A stretch of DNA of 64,000 bases from an uncultured Pseudomonadota bacterium. Lineage in GTDB: Bacteria > Myxococcota_A > UBA9160 > PR03. Every line of letters starts with the position of its first letter. Within the stretch, counting starts at the first letter, position 1. The notes beneath the pieces are model-generated. The model saw nothing but the letters and a program-made list of their open reading frames with translations, ran no database searches and had not been told where the DNA came from. The stretch spans positions 1 to 64,000 of the forward strand of contig CAADGG010000033.1 in the NCBI GenBank assembly GCA_900696485.1, given 5' to 3'. The translations under genes and the position numbers were made by a program. Positions 45,081 to 53,223 of the stretch are shown here, one piece after another.

Positions 45081-46514
45081 CTAATGCTCCTTGCTGCGTC
45101 TCGCGCGCAACTGGAGCCGGATCGGTGCCCCGTCGAGCTCGAAGCGCTCGCGCAGGCGGTTCTCGAGGTAGCGCCGGTAGGACTCCTTCACGGCGCTGGG
45201 CTCGGTGCAGAACAGCACGAAGGTCGGCGGGCGCTCGGCGACCTGTGTGGCGTAGAAGAACTTGAGCGGCCGCTTGCGCGTGCCGCGTTGGGCCATCGAC
45301 GGCTCGTGCGCGGCCGTGGCCTCCTGGAGCCAGCGGTTCAGCTCGTGCGTCGGGATCCGCAACCGGGCGGCCCGGGCGAGGCGATGGATCAGTGGGAAGA
45401 TGCGCGGGATGCGCAGACCCGTGCGGGCGGAGACCAGCAGGACCGGCACGTCGGGGGCGAAGCGCAGGCGGTCGCGGATCGCCTCGCGGACCCGGCGGCT
45501 CGCGTCCTCGTCGTCGCCGGCCAGATCCCACTTGTTGACCAGCACCCCGGCGGCGCAGCCGCGCTCGCGCACGAGGCCGGCGAGCTGGACATCGCCCTCG
45601 GTGAAGCCCTGAGACGCGTCGGTCACGACGAGCGCCACCTCCGCGCGCTCGATCGCCCGGACGGCCATCAGCGCACTCGGCCGCTCGCCGACGCGGTCGC
45701 GCCGACCCGGCCGGCGGATTCCGGCCGTGTCGACGAGCACGATGGTTCCGTCCGCGCGCTCGATGACGAGGTCGACGGCATCGCGCGTGGTGCCGGCCAC
45801 GCTCGAAACGACCATCCGCTCCGAACCGAGCAGCCGATTCGCGAGCGAACTCTTGCCGACGTTGGGCCGCCCGACCAGCGCGACGCGGATCGGATCGGCC
45901 GCCGCGCTGGCCGCGTCGGCCACCGAGCCGTCGCCGGCCTCCTCTCGCCACGCCGGGTCGGTGTCGTCGTCGCGAGCGGGCGCGTCCGGCGGCAGCGCCG
46001 ACACCAACTCCTCGACGGCGTCCCACGCGCCGCGCCCGTGCTCGGCCGAGACCGGACGGACGATCGGGAAGCCCAGGCGGTGGAACTCCGCGACCGCCGG
46101 CTCGTGCTTCGGCGCATCGATCTTGTTGACGACGACCACCAACGGCCGGCTGGTTCGGCGCAGCTCGCGCGCGATCGACGCGTCCTCCGGCAGCAGCCCT
46201 GTCTGGCCATCGACGACGAACAGGATCGCGTCGGCCTCGCGGACGGCCATGCGCGCCTGGGCCTGGACGGCGTCGTGCAGGTCCTCGCCCTCCCCGTCCC
46301 GGTCCGTCAGCGGCTCGAGGCCCGCCGTATCGACCAGCAGCACGCGCCGGCCGGCGACCTCGACTTCCTGCACCAGCCGGTCACGGGTCAGCCCCGGCTG
46401 GTCGTCGACGATCGCCCGCCGCCGGCGCCCGAGCCGGTTGAACAGCGTCGACTTCCCGACGTTCGGCCGCCCGACGATGGCGATCAGCGGCAGGGGTGCG
46501 GAGACAGCGGGCAT
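45081..46514 (-). CDS. der: Ribosome-assembly GTPase Der (EngA)
   Basis: Needed for 50S subunit maturation. A 477-residue protein from ATG 46514 (AGGA upstream). Two tandem G domains each start with GRPNVGKST/S (residues about 15 and 206), with DTAG switch II motifs (VDTAGLEPL, VDTAGIRRPG), NKID in the first and NKWD in the second. A C-terminal KH-like domain ends in FELDGAPIRLQLRARRS. The linker between the G domains is acidic and longer than usual. Confidence 0.96.
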   Translation of the reverse strand: MPAVSAPLPLIAIVGRPNVGKSTLFNRLGRRRRAIVDDQPGLTRDRLVQEVEVAGRRVLLVDTAGLEPLTDRDGEGEDLHDAVQAQARMAVREADAILFVVDGQTGLLPEDASIARELRRTSRPLVVVVNKIDAPKHEPAVAEFHRLGFPIVRPVSAEHGRGAWDAVEELVSALPPDAPARDDDTDPAWREEAGDGSVADAASAAADPIRVALVGRPNVGKSSLANRLLGSERMVVSSVAGTTRDAVDLVIERADGTIVLVDTAGIRRPGRRDRVGERPSALMAVRAIERAEVALVVTDASQGFTEGDVQLAGLVRERGCAAGVLVNKWDLAGDDEDASRRVREAIRDRLRFAPDVPVLLVSARTGLRIPRIFPLIHRLARAARLRIPTHELNRWLQEATAAHEPSMAQRGTRKRPLKFFYATQVAERPPTFVLFCTEPSAVKESYRRYLENRLRERFELDGAPIRLQLRARRSKEH

Positions 46515-46590
46515 GGGGATCCTGGCGCGCGCACGGCGCGGCGGTGTGCCGCAACTTTGCCTTCGCACGGCGGGAAGCTGGCGGAGTTTC

Positions 46591-46620
46591 TTGACATTCG
46601 GCCGCGTGCGCAAGTAGGCT
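46591..46620 (+). promoter_or_regulatory. Candidate sigma-70 promoter upstream of the 46798 gene
   Basis: A perfect -35 TTGACA (46591-46596), an 18-bp spacer and TAGGCT (46615-46620). It would give a leader of about 170 nt. The der gene is divergent on the other side. Confidence 0.45.
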
Positions 46621-46797
46621 GCGGTCGGTGTCGACGGGTGGGCCTGCAGGGGGTGCCGGTTTCGCTCGTCTCCGAGCCTGCTCTGCTGCGGAACCTGTTC
46701 GTGCCCGGATCCGCTCGGTCTGTCCGTTCGCTTCGATCGTCAGAACCGGCCCCGGACTCCGAACTCGTGCCGTCCCAGGACGTTCAAGGAGATCGCC

Positions 46798-47262
46798 ATG
46801 ACCGGCTCCGCGCGCCGCCTTCGCTTCGCCGCTCTCGCCTGTGCCATCGCCCTTCCGCTGCTTGCGCTGGCACCGGGTGCCGCCCACGCCACGACCAAGA
46901 CGATCACGCGTTCGGTCCAGAACCTGGTGCTGTTCCCGGTGGACTTCGCGCTGTCGCCGTACGTGGCGACGAAAGCGTTGTACGGCCGCTGGGCCAACAG
47001 CGGCGACACGCCGGCCGTCAAGTACGGCTACGCGCTGCCGGCAGTTCCGTGGGCGATCGGCGTCAACATGGGGGCGTCGCTGCTGCGCGGCCTCGCCGGC
47101 GTCCTCGAGTTCCTGCCGGGCCTGGTGCTGATCCCATTCGATGCCGACATGAACCAGCTCTTCGACCCGGCCGAGAACAACAATGCGTTGTTCGACTCCG
47201 GCGAGGATCGCTTTGCGCGCGCCCGCCTCGGCGTCGACTACGTCTCCCCGGCGGATTACTGA
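46798..47262 (+). CDS. Small exported protein, TIGR04073-like (exosortase-associated)
   Basis: A 154-residue protein after a strong AAGGAG. Signal peptide (ALPLLALAPGAAHAT), then two amphipathic/hydrophobic stretches: TRSVQNLVLFPVDFALSPYV and GASLLRGLAGVLEFLPGLVL, and an acidic end (LFDPAENNNALFDSGED). The pattern resembles the exosortase-system-associated TIGR04073 proteins, but I cannot confirm this by eye. It is likely periplasmic or outer-membrane associated. Convergent with miaA, overlapping it by 7 bp. Confidence 0.6.
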   Translation: MTGSARRLRFAALACAIALPLLALAPGAAHATTKTITRSVQNLVLFPVDFALSPYVATKALYGRWANSGDTPAVKYGYALPAVPWAIGVNMGASLLRGLAGVLEFLPGLVLIPFDADMNQLFDPAENNNALFDSGEDRFARARLGVDYVSPADY

Positions 47263-48233
47263 GCAGACCGGTCGCCCGCACGCTCCGCGTCGAGGAACTC
47301 GGCGACCCGCTTGGCGAGCACGTCGCGCTCATCCGGGTGCAGCCACTCGGCACCGGGTACCGCTCGGAACCACGTCCGTTGCCGGCGCGCGAACCGGCGC
47401 GTGTCGCGGCGGATGCCGTCGAGGGCGTTCGCCAGCGTGTCGGCGCCGTCGACGACCGGCATCATGTGGCGATAGCCGATCGACTGAAGCGGGCGCAGCT
47501 CCGGGCCGTAGCCGTGTTCGCGGAGCCAACGGCACTCGCGTAGCAGGCCGGCCTCGATCATCGCTTCCGCACGCTGATCGATGCGCGCATCGAGCGGCGC
47601 GACGCCCGGATCGAGTACCAGGTACAGCACTCGATACGGCCGGTCGGTGAAGCGATGCGCCGCGCGCAGCTGCGAGGCCGAGGCGCCCGTTCGGCTGCCC
47701 AGCTCGAGCGCACGGACGAGGCGACGCCGGTCGTTCGGATGGATCGCGCGGGCCGCTTCGGGGTCCACGGCGGCGAGCCGGCGATGGAGCCGGTGCGGGT
47801 CGCCCTCGGCCGCGGCGCACTCAGCCTCGCGCTCGAGTTCCGCGCGCAGCGACGGATTCGCCGGCGCGTCTTCGATGAGGCCCTCGAGGAACGCACGGAT
47901 GTAGAGGCCGGTTCCGCCGGTCAGGAAGACCACGCCGCGGCGCGCATGAATCGCCGCGGCGGCGCTGCGCGCCTCGCGCGCGTAGCGGCCGGCGTTGTAC
48001 GGCACATCCGGCGTCACGACGTCGAGCAGGTGATGCGGAACCCGGGCCCGCTCGGCGAGGCTCGGCTTGGCGGTGCCGATATCGAGATAGCGGAAGACCT
48101 GGACCGAGTCCGCATTGACGATCTCGCCGCCGAAACGCAGCGCGAGTTCGATCGCGACGGCGGTCTTGCCCGACGCCGTCGGTCCCGTCACCACCACCAC
48201 CGGCGGCCCCGTCTGCGCACACGATCCCGTCAT
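47256..48233 (-). CDS. miaA: tRNA dimethylallyltransferase
   Basis: Attaches dimethylallyl to A37 of tRNAs reading UNN codons. A 325-residue protein with the P-loop GPTASGKTAVA (about residues 17-27), substrate region ADSVQVFRYLDIGTAKP, HHLLDVV, GGTGLYIRAFLEG, and the tRNA-binding RRDTRRFARRQRTWFR. A TACCTT -10 box ends seven bases before the ATG, suggesting a leaderless mRNA even though mutL lies just upstream on the same strand. Confidence 0.96.
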   Translation of the reverse strand: MTGSCAQTGPPVVVVTGPTASGKTAVAIELALRFGGEIVNADSVQVFRYLDIGTAKPSLAERARVPHHLLDVVTPDVPYNAGRYAREARSAAAAIHARRGVVFLTGGTGLYIRAFLEGLIEDAPANPSLRAELEREAECAAAEGDPHRLHRRLAAVDPEAARAIHPNDRRRLVRALELGSRTGASASQLRAAHRFTDRPYRVLYLVLDPGVAPLDARIDQRAEAMIEAGLLRECRWLREHGYGPELRPLQSIGYRHMMPVVDGADTLANALDGIRRDTRRFARRQRTWFRAVPGAEWLHPDERDVLAKRVAEFLDAERAGDRSAQ

Positions 48234-48240
48234 CGACGAG

Positions 48241-48246
48241 AAGGTA
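48241..48246 (-). promoter_or_regulatory. -10-like TACCTT seven bases before miaA
   Basis: Minus-strand TACCTT then CTCGTCG then ATG 48233. There is no Shine-Dalgarno, so miaA may be transcribed leaderless from within the mutL-miaA gap. Confidence 0.4.
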
Positions 48247-48256
48247 GGGGTCGTCG

Positions 48257-50149
48257 CTACGCGCGCCCGAAACGCCGCTCGATCTCACTGCGCGAGACCG
48301 GAATCGCGACCGGGCGGCCGTGCGGACAGGTGGCGACCCACGGAATCGCATCGAGCGCGGCGAGCAGCGCCTGTTGCTCGCGCGGGTCGAGGCGTTCGCC
48401 GGCCCGGCGGGCTGCGTGGCACGCGAGCGATGCAAACAGCAGATCCGCCGCCTCGGGGGCCGGCAACGCGCCGGTGTCCGGTGAGAGTCGCTCGGCGAGG
48501 TTCGCCAGCAAGGCGGCGGGGTCCTGTCCCGCCAGCTCGGCCGGGATCGCTCGAACGGCCAGGACATTCGCGCCGAACGGATCCAACTCGAAGCCGAGCC
48601 GCTCGAGTGCGGGCCCCGCCTCGACGAGCCGCGCCGCCCGGTCGGGCGACAGGGCGACCGGGACCGGCAGCAGCAGCGCCTGCCGCGCCACCGATCCGGC
48701 GAGCCAGGATGCCCGCAGCCGCTCGTACAGCACGCGCTCGTGGGCGGCGTGCTGATCGACCAGCACCAGTCCGTCGGGGCCCTCGAGGAGCAGGTAGGTC
48801 GCGAGCAGTTGGCCCAGCGGGCGCAGCGCGGCAAAGCGGAGCCCCGGTGTCGCGGCGGTGGCCGGTCCTGCGTGCAGGGCGCCCTCCCCGCCCGCGTCGG
48901 CCGTCCTCGGGACCGCCGCGGCGCCGCCGGCGAAGACCCAGTCCGTCGTCGCGGTGCTGCCCGCGCTCGCCGGCGACAGCCGTTCCCGGACGATCTCCGC
49001 CGCTCCGGGCGGCGCCGGCGCCGGCGAATCCGGGCGCGTCAGGGCTCTCGGCGCGGCCATCAGCCACTGTCTGGCCCCGAGGGCCTCCCGCACCGCACGA
49101 GCGACGAGGCGATGCACGGCGCGGGGATCGGCGAAGCGAACTTCCCATTTGGCGGGATGGACATTCACGTCGACGGCGCTGGGCGGCAGGTCCAGGAACA
49201 GGACAGCGGACGGGAAGCGCCCGCGCGGCAGGACGTCGCGGTAGGCGTCGAGCAGTGCGTGGCGCAGCAGCCGGTCACGGACCGGACGCCGCTGGACGAA
49301 CAGGTGCAGCCCGGCGGCGGTCGGGCGATGGGCATCGGGACGCGATGCGAAGCCCTCGAGCCGCAGCGCCCCGTCCTCGCCGGTGACCGGCACGAGCCCC
49401 TCGGCATCGCGCTCGGACAGCACCGCCGCGATCCGGTCGAGCGGATCGGCAACGGCCGGCCAGTGCACGGCCGCCCGGTCATCGCGCTGCACATCGAAGT
49501 GGATCGCCGGCAGCGCCAGCGCCGAACGCGCCAACCATTCGGCGACGTGGCCCCACTCCGTCGCGGCGGTCTTCAGGAACTTCCGCCGTGCCGGCACGTT
49601 GTAGAACAGGTCGACGACTTCGATGCGGGTGCCCTCGGGTCCCCCCGCCGTGCGCTCGCCGATCCGCTTGCCGCCCTCGATCTCGATCTCGATGCCGTCC
49701 TCGGCGCCGCGGGCGCGGCTGCGCAGCCGTAGCCGCGAGACCGAGGCGATCGCCGGCAACGCCTCGCCGCGGAAGCCGAAGGTGACGATGCGAGAGAGAT
49801 CCTCGGCCGACGCGATCTTGCTCGTGGCGTGGCGCTCGAGGGCCAGCCGGGCGTCTTCCGGCCTCATGCCGCGGCCATCATCGCTGACCGCCACCAGCGC
49901 CGCGCCGCCCTCTCGCACGTCGATCCGCAGCCGGCGCGCGCCGGCGTCGAGCGCGTTCTCGACCAGCTCTTTCACGACGGACGCCGGCCGCTCGACCACT
50001 TCGCCGGCGGCGATCTGGTCGACGAGCGCGTCCGGCAGGCGGAGGATCCGGGCAGGCGGCGCGGGCCGCCGCCCCGCCTCGGTCGTGCCCGCCTGGGTGC
50101 CGGTGGTTCGGTCCGTGGGCCTGCCCTCCCGATCGATTCCTGCGATCAT
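48257..50149 (-). CDS. mutL: DNA mismatch repair protein MutL (endonuclease type)
   Basis: A 630-residue protein. The N-terminal GHKL ATPase has ELVENALDAGA, DDGRGM and TFGFRGEAL. A Pro/Ala linker follows. The C-terminal domain holds the metal-binding nuclease motif DQHAAHERVLYE and the zinc-side motif ATCPHGRPV, so this MutL can nick DNA itself, as expected in bacteria without MutH/Dam. About 35 residues precede the first conserved motif, so the true start may be downstream of ATG 50149. Confidence 0.95.
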   Translation of the reverse strand: MIAGIDREGRPTDRTTGTQAGTTEAGRRPAPPARILRLPDALVDQIAAGEVVERPASVVKELVENALDAGARRLRIDVREGGAALVAVSDDGRGMRPEDARLALERHATSKIASAEDLSRIVTFGFRGEALPAIASVSRLRLRSRARGAEDGIEIEIEGGKRIGERTAGGPEGTRIEVVDLFYNVPARRKFLKTAATEWGHVAEWLARSALALPAIHFDVQRDDRAAVHWPAVADPLDRIAAVLSERDAEGLVPVTGEDGALRLEGFASRPDAHRPTAAGLHLFVQRRPVRDRLLRHALLDAYRDVLPRGRFPSAVLFLDLPPSAVDVNVHPAKWEVRFADPRAVHRLVARAVREALGARQWLMAAPRALTRPDSPAPAPPGAAEIVRERLSPASAGSTATTDWVFAGGAAAVPRTADAGGEGALHAGPATAATPGLRFAALRPLGQLLATYLLLEGPDGLVLVDQHAAHERVLYERLRASWLAGSVARQALLLPVPVALSPDRAARLVEAGPALERLGFELDPFGANVLAVRAIPAELAGQDPAALLANLAERLSPDTGALPAPEAADLLFASLACHAARRAGERLDPREQQALLAALDAIPWVATCPHGRPVAIPVSRSEIERRFGRA

Positions 50150-50274
50150 CGCCGCCGGCGCCGCCGCCGGTCAACCCCCGGATCGCAAAATCAACGCTCA
50201 AGCCCTCATTTTCATTGACAAAGCACTGTGTTTCTACATAGCCTCGCTGCGATGCCTACGGGGCGGGAGGGGAA

Positions 50275-51303
50275 ATGTCCGAAGGAGCCACGACGCAGAG
50301 TACACGGAGCCTGGGTGCGGCGACGTCGGTCGATCCGTCGATCGGCCGTGCGGCCGACGCCAGCGCGGCGCTGCGAACACGCACGGTGGGGCGCCGCCGA
50401 GAGGACCGGATCATCGCCGTGAGCGCGCTGGGACAGCGTGCCGTCGACCGCGCGATGTTGGCGGCCCGCAGCGCACAACCCGTCCTGATCATCGGGCCGC
50501 CGGGGAGTGGAAAATCGTTGTTGGCGCGGGCCATCCATACGTGGAGCGCCGATGCGGGCGGATCGCTCGAGGTCTTGACGACCGGTGCCGTGCCGGAGCC
50601 GCTTCAGGCGCGCGAACTCTTCGGCTGCAGTGCCGGGACGTATCCGGCCTTGCCGGATCCGTTCGTGGGCGCGCTCGAACGCGCCGAGGGCGGAACCCTG
50701 GTCGTCGACGGCCTCGAGACGCTGGCGCCGTCTGCCCGAGCCACCCTGATCCGGGTCCTCACCAGCGGGTGTTTCCGGCCCGAGGGCGGAGCCGAGGAGC
50801 GAGCGGTGCGAGCACGGATCGTCGCGACGAGTGACCGAGACCTCGGCGACGATCTGTTCGGCGTTGCGCACGAGAGCGTGCATCTCGCTCCCTTGGCCGA
50901 GCGTCGCGAGGACATCCTGCCGCTGGCCGCCCACTTCCTGTCGCTGGCCGCCGTCGACGTCGGCGTCGAGCCGGTCGGCTTCACCGCGGAGGCGCGGGCT
51001 GCGCTGCTCGAGGAGGCCTGGCCGGGCAATCTCTCCGAACTCCGCGAGCGCATCCGGCAGGCGGTACGCCTGGCCGGAGCGGGTGCGGTCTCGGCCGAAG
51101 CGCTGTTGCTTTCCGCTCCGAGCGAAAACCTGCCTTCCTTCCGGGACGCCAAGCGGGGCTTCGAGGCGCGCTACGTCCAGGCCGTCCTGCGACTCTGCGA
51201 CGGCAACATCAGCCAGGCCGCGCGGCTCGCGCGCAAGGACCGCAAGGACTTCTACGATGTGATCCGCCGCACCGGCATCGATCCGTCGGAATTCCGCCGC
51301 TGA
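50275..51303 (+). CDS. Degenerate NtrC-type AAA+ regulator with Fis-like HTH
   Basis: A 342-residue protein (GGGAGGGGAA before the ATG). The AAA+ domain has Walker A GPPGSGKS (74-81), but the sigma-54 contact loop is ELFGCSAGTYPA (114-125) where activators have GAFTGA, and Walker B is LVVDG (142-146), lacking the usual catalytic Glu after Asp. The arrangement around ARIVATSDRDL and the PGNLSELRERIRQAVRL sensor II helix is kept. The C-terminus (YVQAVLRLCDGNISQAARLA) is a Fis-type helix-turn-helix. It is therefore probably a DNA-binding regulator that no longer activates sigma-54. No receiver or sensor domain is present. Confidence 0.83.
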   Translation: MSEGATTQSTRSLGAATSVDPSIGRAADASAALRTRTVGRRREDRIIAVSALGQRAVDRAMLAARSAQPVLIIGPPGSGKSLLARAIHTWSADAGGSLEVLTTGAVPEPLQARELFGCSAGTYPALPDPFVGALERAEGGTLVVDGLETLAPSARATLIRVLTSGCFRPEGGAEERAVRARIVATSDRDLGDDLFGVAHESVHLAPLAERREDILPLAAHFLSLAAVDVGVEPVGFTAEARAALLEEAWPGNLSELRERIRQAVRLAGAGAVSAEALLLSAPSENLPSFRDAKRGFEARYVQAVLRLCDGNISQAARLARKDRKDFYDVIRRTGIDPSEFRR

Positions 51304-51352
51304 GGCGCACACCAGCGAACCGCTGGTTCCACATCGGCCACGCTCGACGCGG

Positions 51353-51358
51353 TATCGT
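51353..51358 (+). promoter_or_regulatory. -10-like TATCGT six bases before the amidase start
   Basis: TATCGT then CCCGCG then ATG 51365. There is no Shine-Dalgarno; a leaderless transcript is predicted. Confidence 0.45.
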
Positions 51359-51364
51359 CCCGCG

Positions 51365-52171
51365 ATGCGGGTAGCGGCCGTCCAGATGACCTCGACCGAT
51401 GACGTGGCGACGAACCTCGCGATGACGCGCCGTTTCGTGTCGGAGGCGGCGTCGGCAGGCGGCGCGGAGCTGATTGCGCTGCCGGAGAACTTCGCGTTCC
51501 TGCGCCGCGAGGGCGAGCCGATTCCGTGCGCGCAAGGTCTCGAGGGCGAGATCGTCACGACACTGCGCAGTCTCGCACGACACCATCGAGTGTGGATTCT
51601 CGGGGGGAGCTTTCCGGAGCTGGTTCCGGGCGACGGGCGCATCCACAACACCAGCGTCGCCGTGGGTCCGGACGGCGAGATCGCGGCGCTCTACCGCAAG
51701 ATCCATCTGTTCGACGTCGATCTCTCGGGCCAGGGTGGACTCGTCTACCGCGAGTCGGACCGGGTGGCGCCGGGCGCGGAACCGGTGAGCGTCTCGACGC
51801 CGTTCGGCGCCATCGGGCTCTCGATCTGTTACGACCTGCGTTTCCCCGAGCTCTACCGCGCCCTCGCAGCGCGCGGCGTCCGCTTCCTGGCCGTGCCGGC
51901 CGCCTTCGCGCGCGAGACCGGCCGCGACCACTGGGAAGTCCTGCTGCGTGCGCGGGCGATCGAGAATCAGGCGTTCGTCGTGGCGGCCGCCCAGGTCGGC
52001 GATCACGGCGGCGGCCGGGCGAGCCATGGGCGCTCGATGATCGTCGATCCGTGGGGACTCGTGCTGGCGCGCGCGCCGGACGTGCCGGGCCCCGTCTACG
52101 CCGACTGCCGCCTGGACGAGCAGGACCGGATCCGGGCAGCCCTGCCCGTCCTCGGTCACCGCCGCCTCTGA
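51365..52171 (+). CDS. Carbon-nitrogen hydrolase (Nit1/Nit2-like amidase)
   Basis: A 268-residue nitrilase-superfamily enzyme with the full Glu-Lys-Cys triad: Glu in ALPENFAFLR (about residue 42), Lys in YRKIHLFDVD (about 112) and Cys in LSICYDLRFPELYR (about 156). The closest group by pattern is the Nit1/NitA type that hydrolyses deaminated glutathione or omega-amides, a repair reaction. It follows the AAA+ gene but has its own promoter-like box. Confidence 0.92.
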   Translation: MRVAAVQMTSTDDVATNLAMTRRFVSEAASAGGAELIALPENFAFLRREGEPIPCAQGLEGEIVTTLRSLARHHRVWILGGSFPELVPGDGRIHNTSVAVGPDGEIAALYRKIHLFDVDLSGQGGLVYRESDRVAPGAEPVSVSTPFGAIGLSICYDLRFPELYRALAARGVRFLAVPAAFARETGRDHWEVLLRARAIENQAFVVAAAQVGDHGGGRASHGRSMIVDPWGLVLARAPDVPGPVYADCRLDEQDRIRAALPVLGHRRL

Positions 52172-52180
52172 CGAGGTCGA

Positions 52181-52477
52181 TCAGCCGTCGCCGCGGCGGA
52201 AGAGCTGCTCGAGCGCTGCGCGGGCGTCTCGCTCCGGCGACTCGCGATCGGTCGCTTCGCCGGCAGCCGGCCGGAACCACTCGCAGCGATTGGCGCGCTC
52301 GCGGTCGGCGACGCGTTCGGCCTGCGGCTCCCGGCACTGGTTGTAGGCGCCGGGATCGAAGTGGGCGCAATTGCGGCACACGTGCAGATCGGCGCCGCAG
52401 CGGTCGCACTCGTCGCGGAATCCGATGCGTTCGCCGCTGCCCAGGACGATCCCCGTGTCACAAGCGAAGCAGCGCAT
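52181..52477 (-). CDS. Small Cys-rich zinc-ribbon protein
   Basis: A 98-residue soluble protein with Cys pairs typical of two zinc knuckles: RCFACD near the start, ECDRCGADLHVCRNC in the middle (residues about 23-37), then single Cys in NQCREP and NRCEW. The end is acidic. Such proteins are common, uncharacterised, and may be regulators or metal stores. It converges on the amidase gene and no Shine-Dalgarno is evident. Confidence 0.7.
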   Translation of the reverse strand: MRCFACDTGIVLGSGERIGFRDECDRCGADLHVCRNCAHFDPGAYNQCREPQAERVADRERANRCEWFRPAAGEATDRESPERDARAALEQLFRRGDG

Positions 52478-52540
52478 CGGGGAGACGCTGCGTCATCGGG
52501 CGCGTCCGTGTCAAGCCGCGCGACCCGAGCGTCGCGGTGA

Positions 52541-52546
52541 TACGCT
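52541..52546 (+). promoter_or_regulatory. -10-like TACGCT eight bases before the 52555 gene
   Basis: TACGCT then GGACGTCG then ATG 52555. No Shine-Dalgarno; leaderless start predicted. Confidence 0.4.
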
Positions 52547-52554
52547 GGACGTCG

Positions 52555-53223
52555 ATGAGAAGCCTCGATTTCCGAGCCCGTTGCCGAGTGAGATCCGCGC
52601 TGGCGCGCACGCTCGTCGCGCTCCCCGTGCTCGTGGCCCTGGCGGCGCCGGGGCCCGCAGGCGCGCGCTCGGAGCCCGATCTCGTCGACTTCGTCCTCAC
52701 GTGGTTGCGCGGCGGCTGGCGTTCCCCCCTGCTGTGTACCTTCGAAGGGCAGCCCATTCAGGGTGTCCGCCGGGTCTTGATCACGCCCGGCCCGCCGCAA
52801 TCCGAACGGCGCGTGGCCCGGATCGCCTTCACGCCGCTCGTCGCGGGCGAGGCGGAGCGCTGTCGAAGTCCGCTCGGCGGAGAAGCTCCGAACCTGGTCG
52901 GCAGCGTCCTCGTGACCTACACCCCACAGAGGCACCGCTCCGACACGCCCAAGCGGGATTTCGAGGCGTTGCGCCGCGCGGGCCGCTTCGATCTCGAGGT
53001 GGTGAGTGGACGGCTGCGGATGGGTGCGGCCCAGCACGCGCCGGCCGACCTGCCGGAGGTGGATTTCGCCGGAGGCCGGGCGGAGGTCGGGGAGATTCCG
53101 CGGCATTCCGACACCGCGCGGATGCTGACGGACTTCGGCTCGCTGCGACGCCTGTGGCTGGCCCTCGAGGCCCCGGATGGGACCCGGGTCGAGCTTCCGC
53201 TCGTGCTGTTCGAGGAGCGTTGA
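52555..53223 (+). CDS. Exported protein of unknown function
   Basis: A 222-residue protein. The signal peptide (ALARTLVALPVLVALAAPGP) is cleaved near ARSEP. The mature part is beta-rich (RRVLITPGPPQSERRVARIA, LVGSVLVTYTP, RLWLALEAPDGTRVELPLVL). Only two Cys are present (LLCTFEG, ERCRSP), possibly a disulfide. I do not recognise the family. Its TGA overlaps the TTG start of the Kdo-kinase-like gene, so the two are coupled and the protein may act on or near lipopolysaccharide. Confidence 0.7.
   Translation: MRSLDFRARCRVRSALARTLVALPVLVALAAPGPAGARSEPDLVDFVLTWLRGGWRSPLLCTFEGQPIQGVRRVLITPGPPQSERRVARIAFTPLVAGEAERCRSPLGGEAPNLVGSVLVTYTPQRHRSDTPKRDFEALRRAGRFDLEVVSGRLRMGAAQHAPADLPEVDFAGGRAEVGEIPRHSDTARMLTDFGSLRRLWLALEAPDGTRVELPLVLFEER

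Noticed and set aside
44248..46026. Long upstream extension of the lipase-like lipoprotein frame
   Set aside because: It is the antiparallel-frame shadow of der and the YfgM-like gene; a signal peptide and Shine-Dalgarno fix the real start at 44247.
50215..50240. TTGACA ... TACATA as a sigma-70 promoter for the AAA+ regulator gene
   Set aside because: The spacer is only 14 bp, too short for a standard promoter, and no better -10 fits at 16-18 bp.
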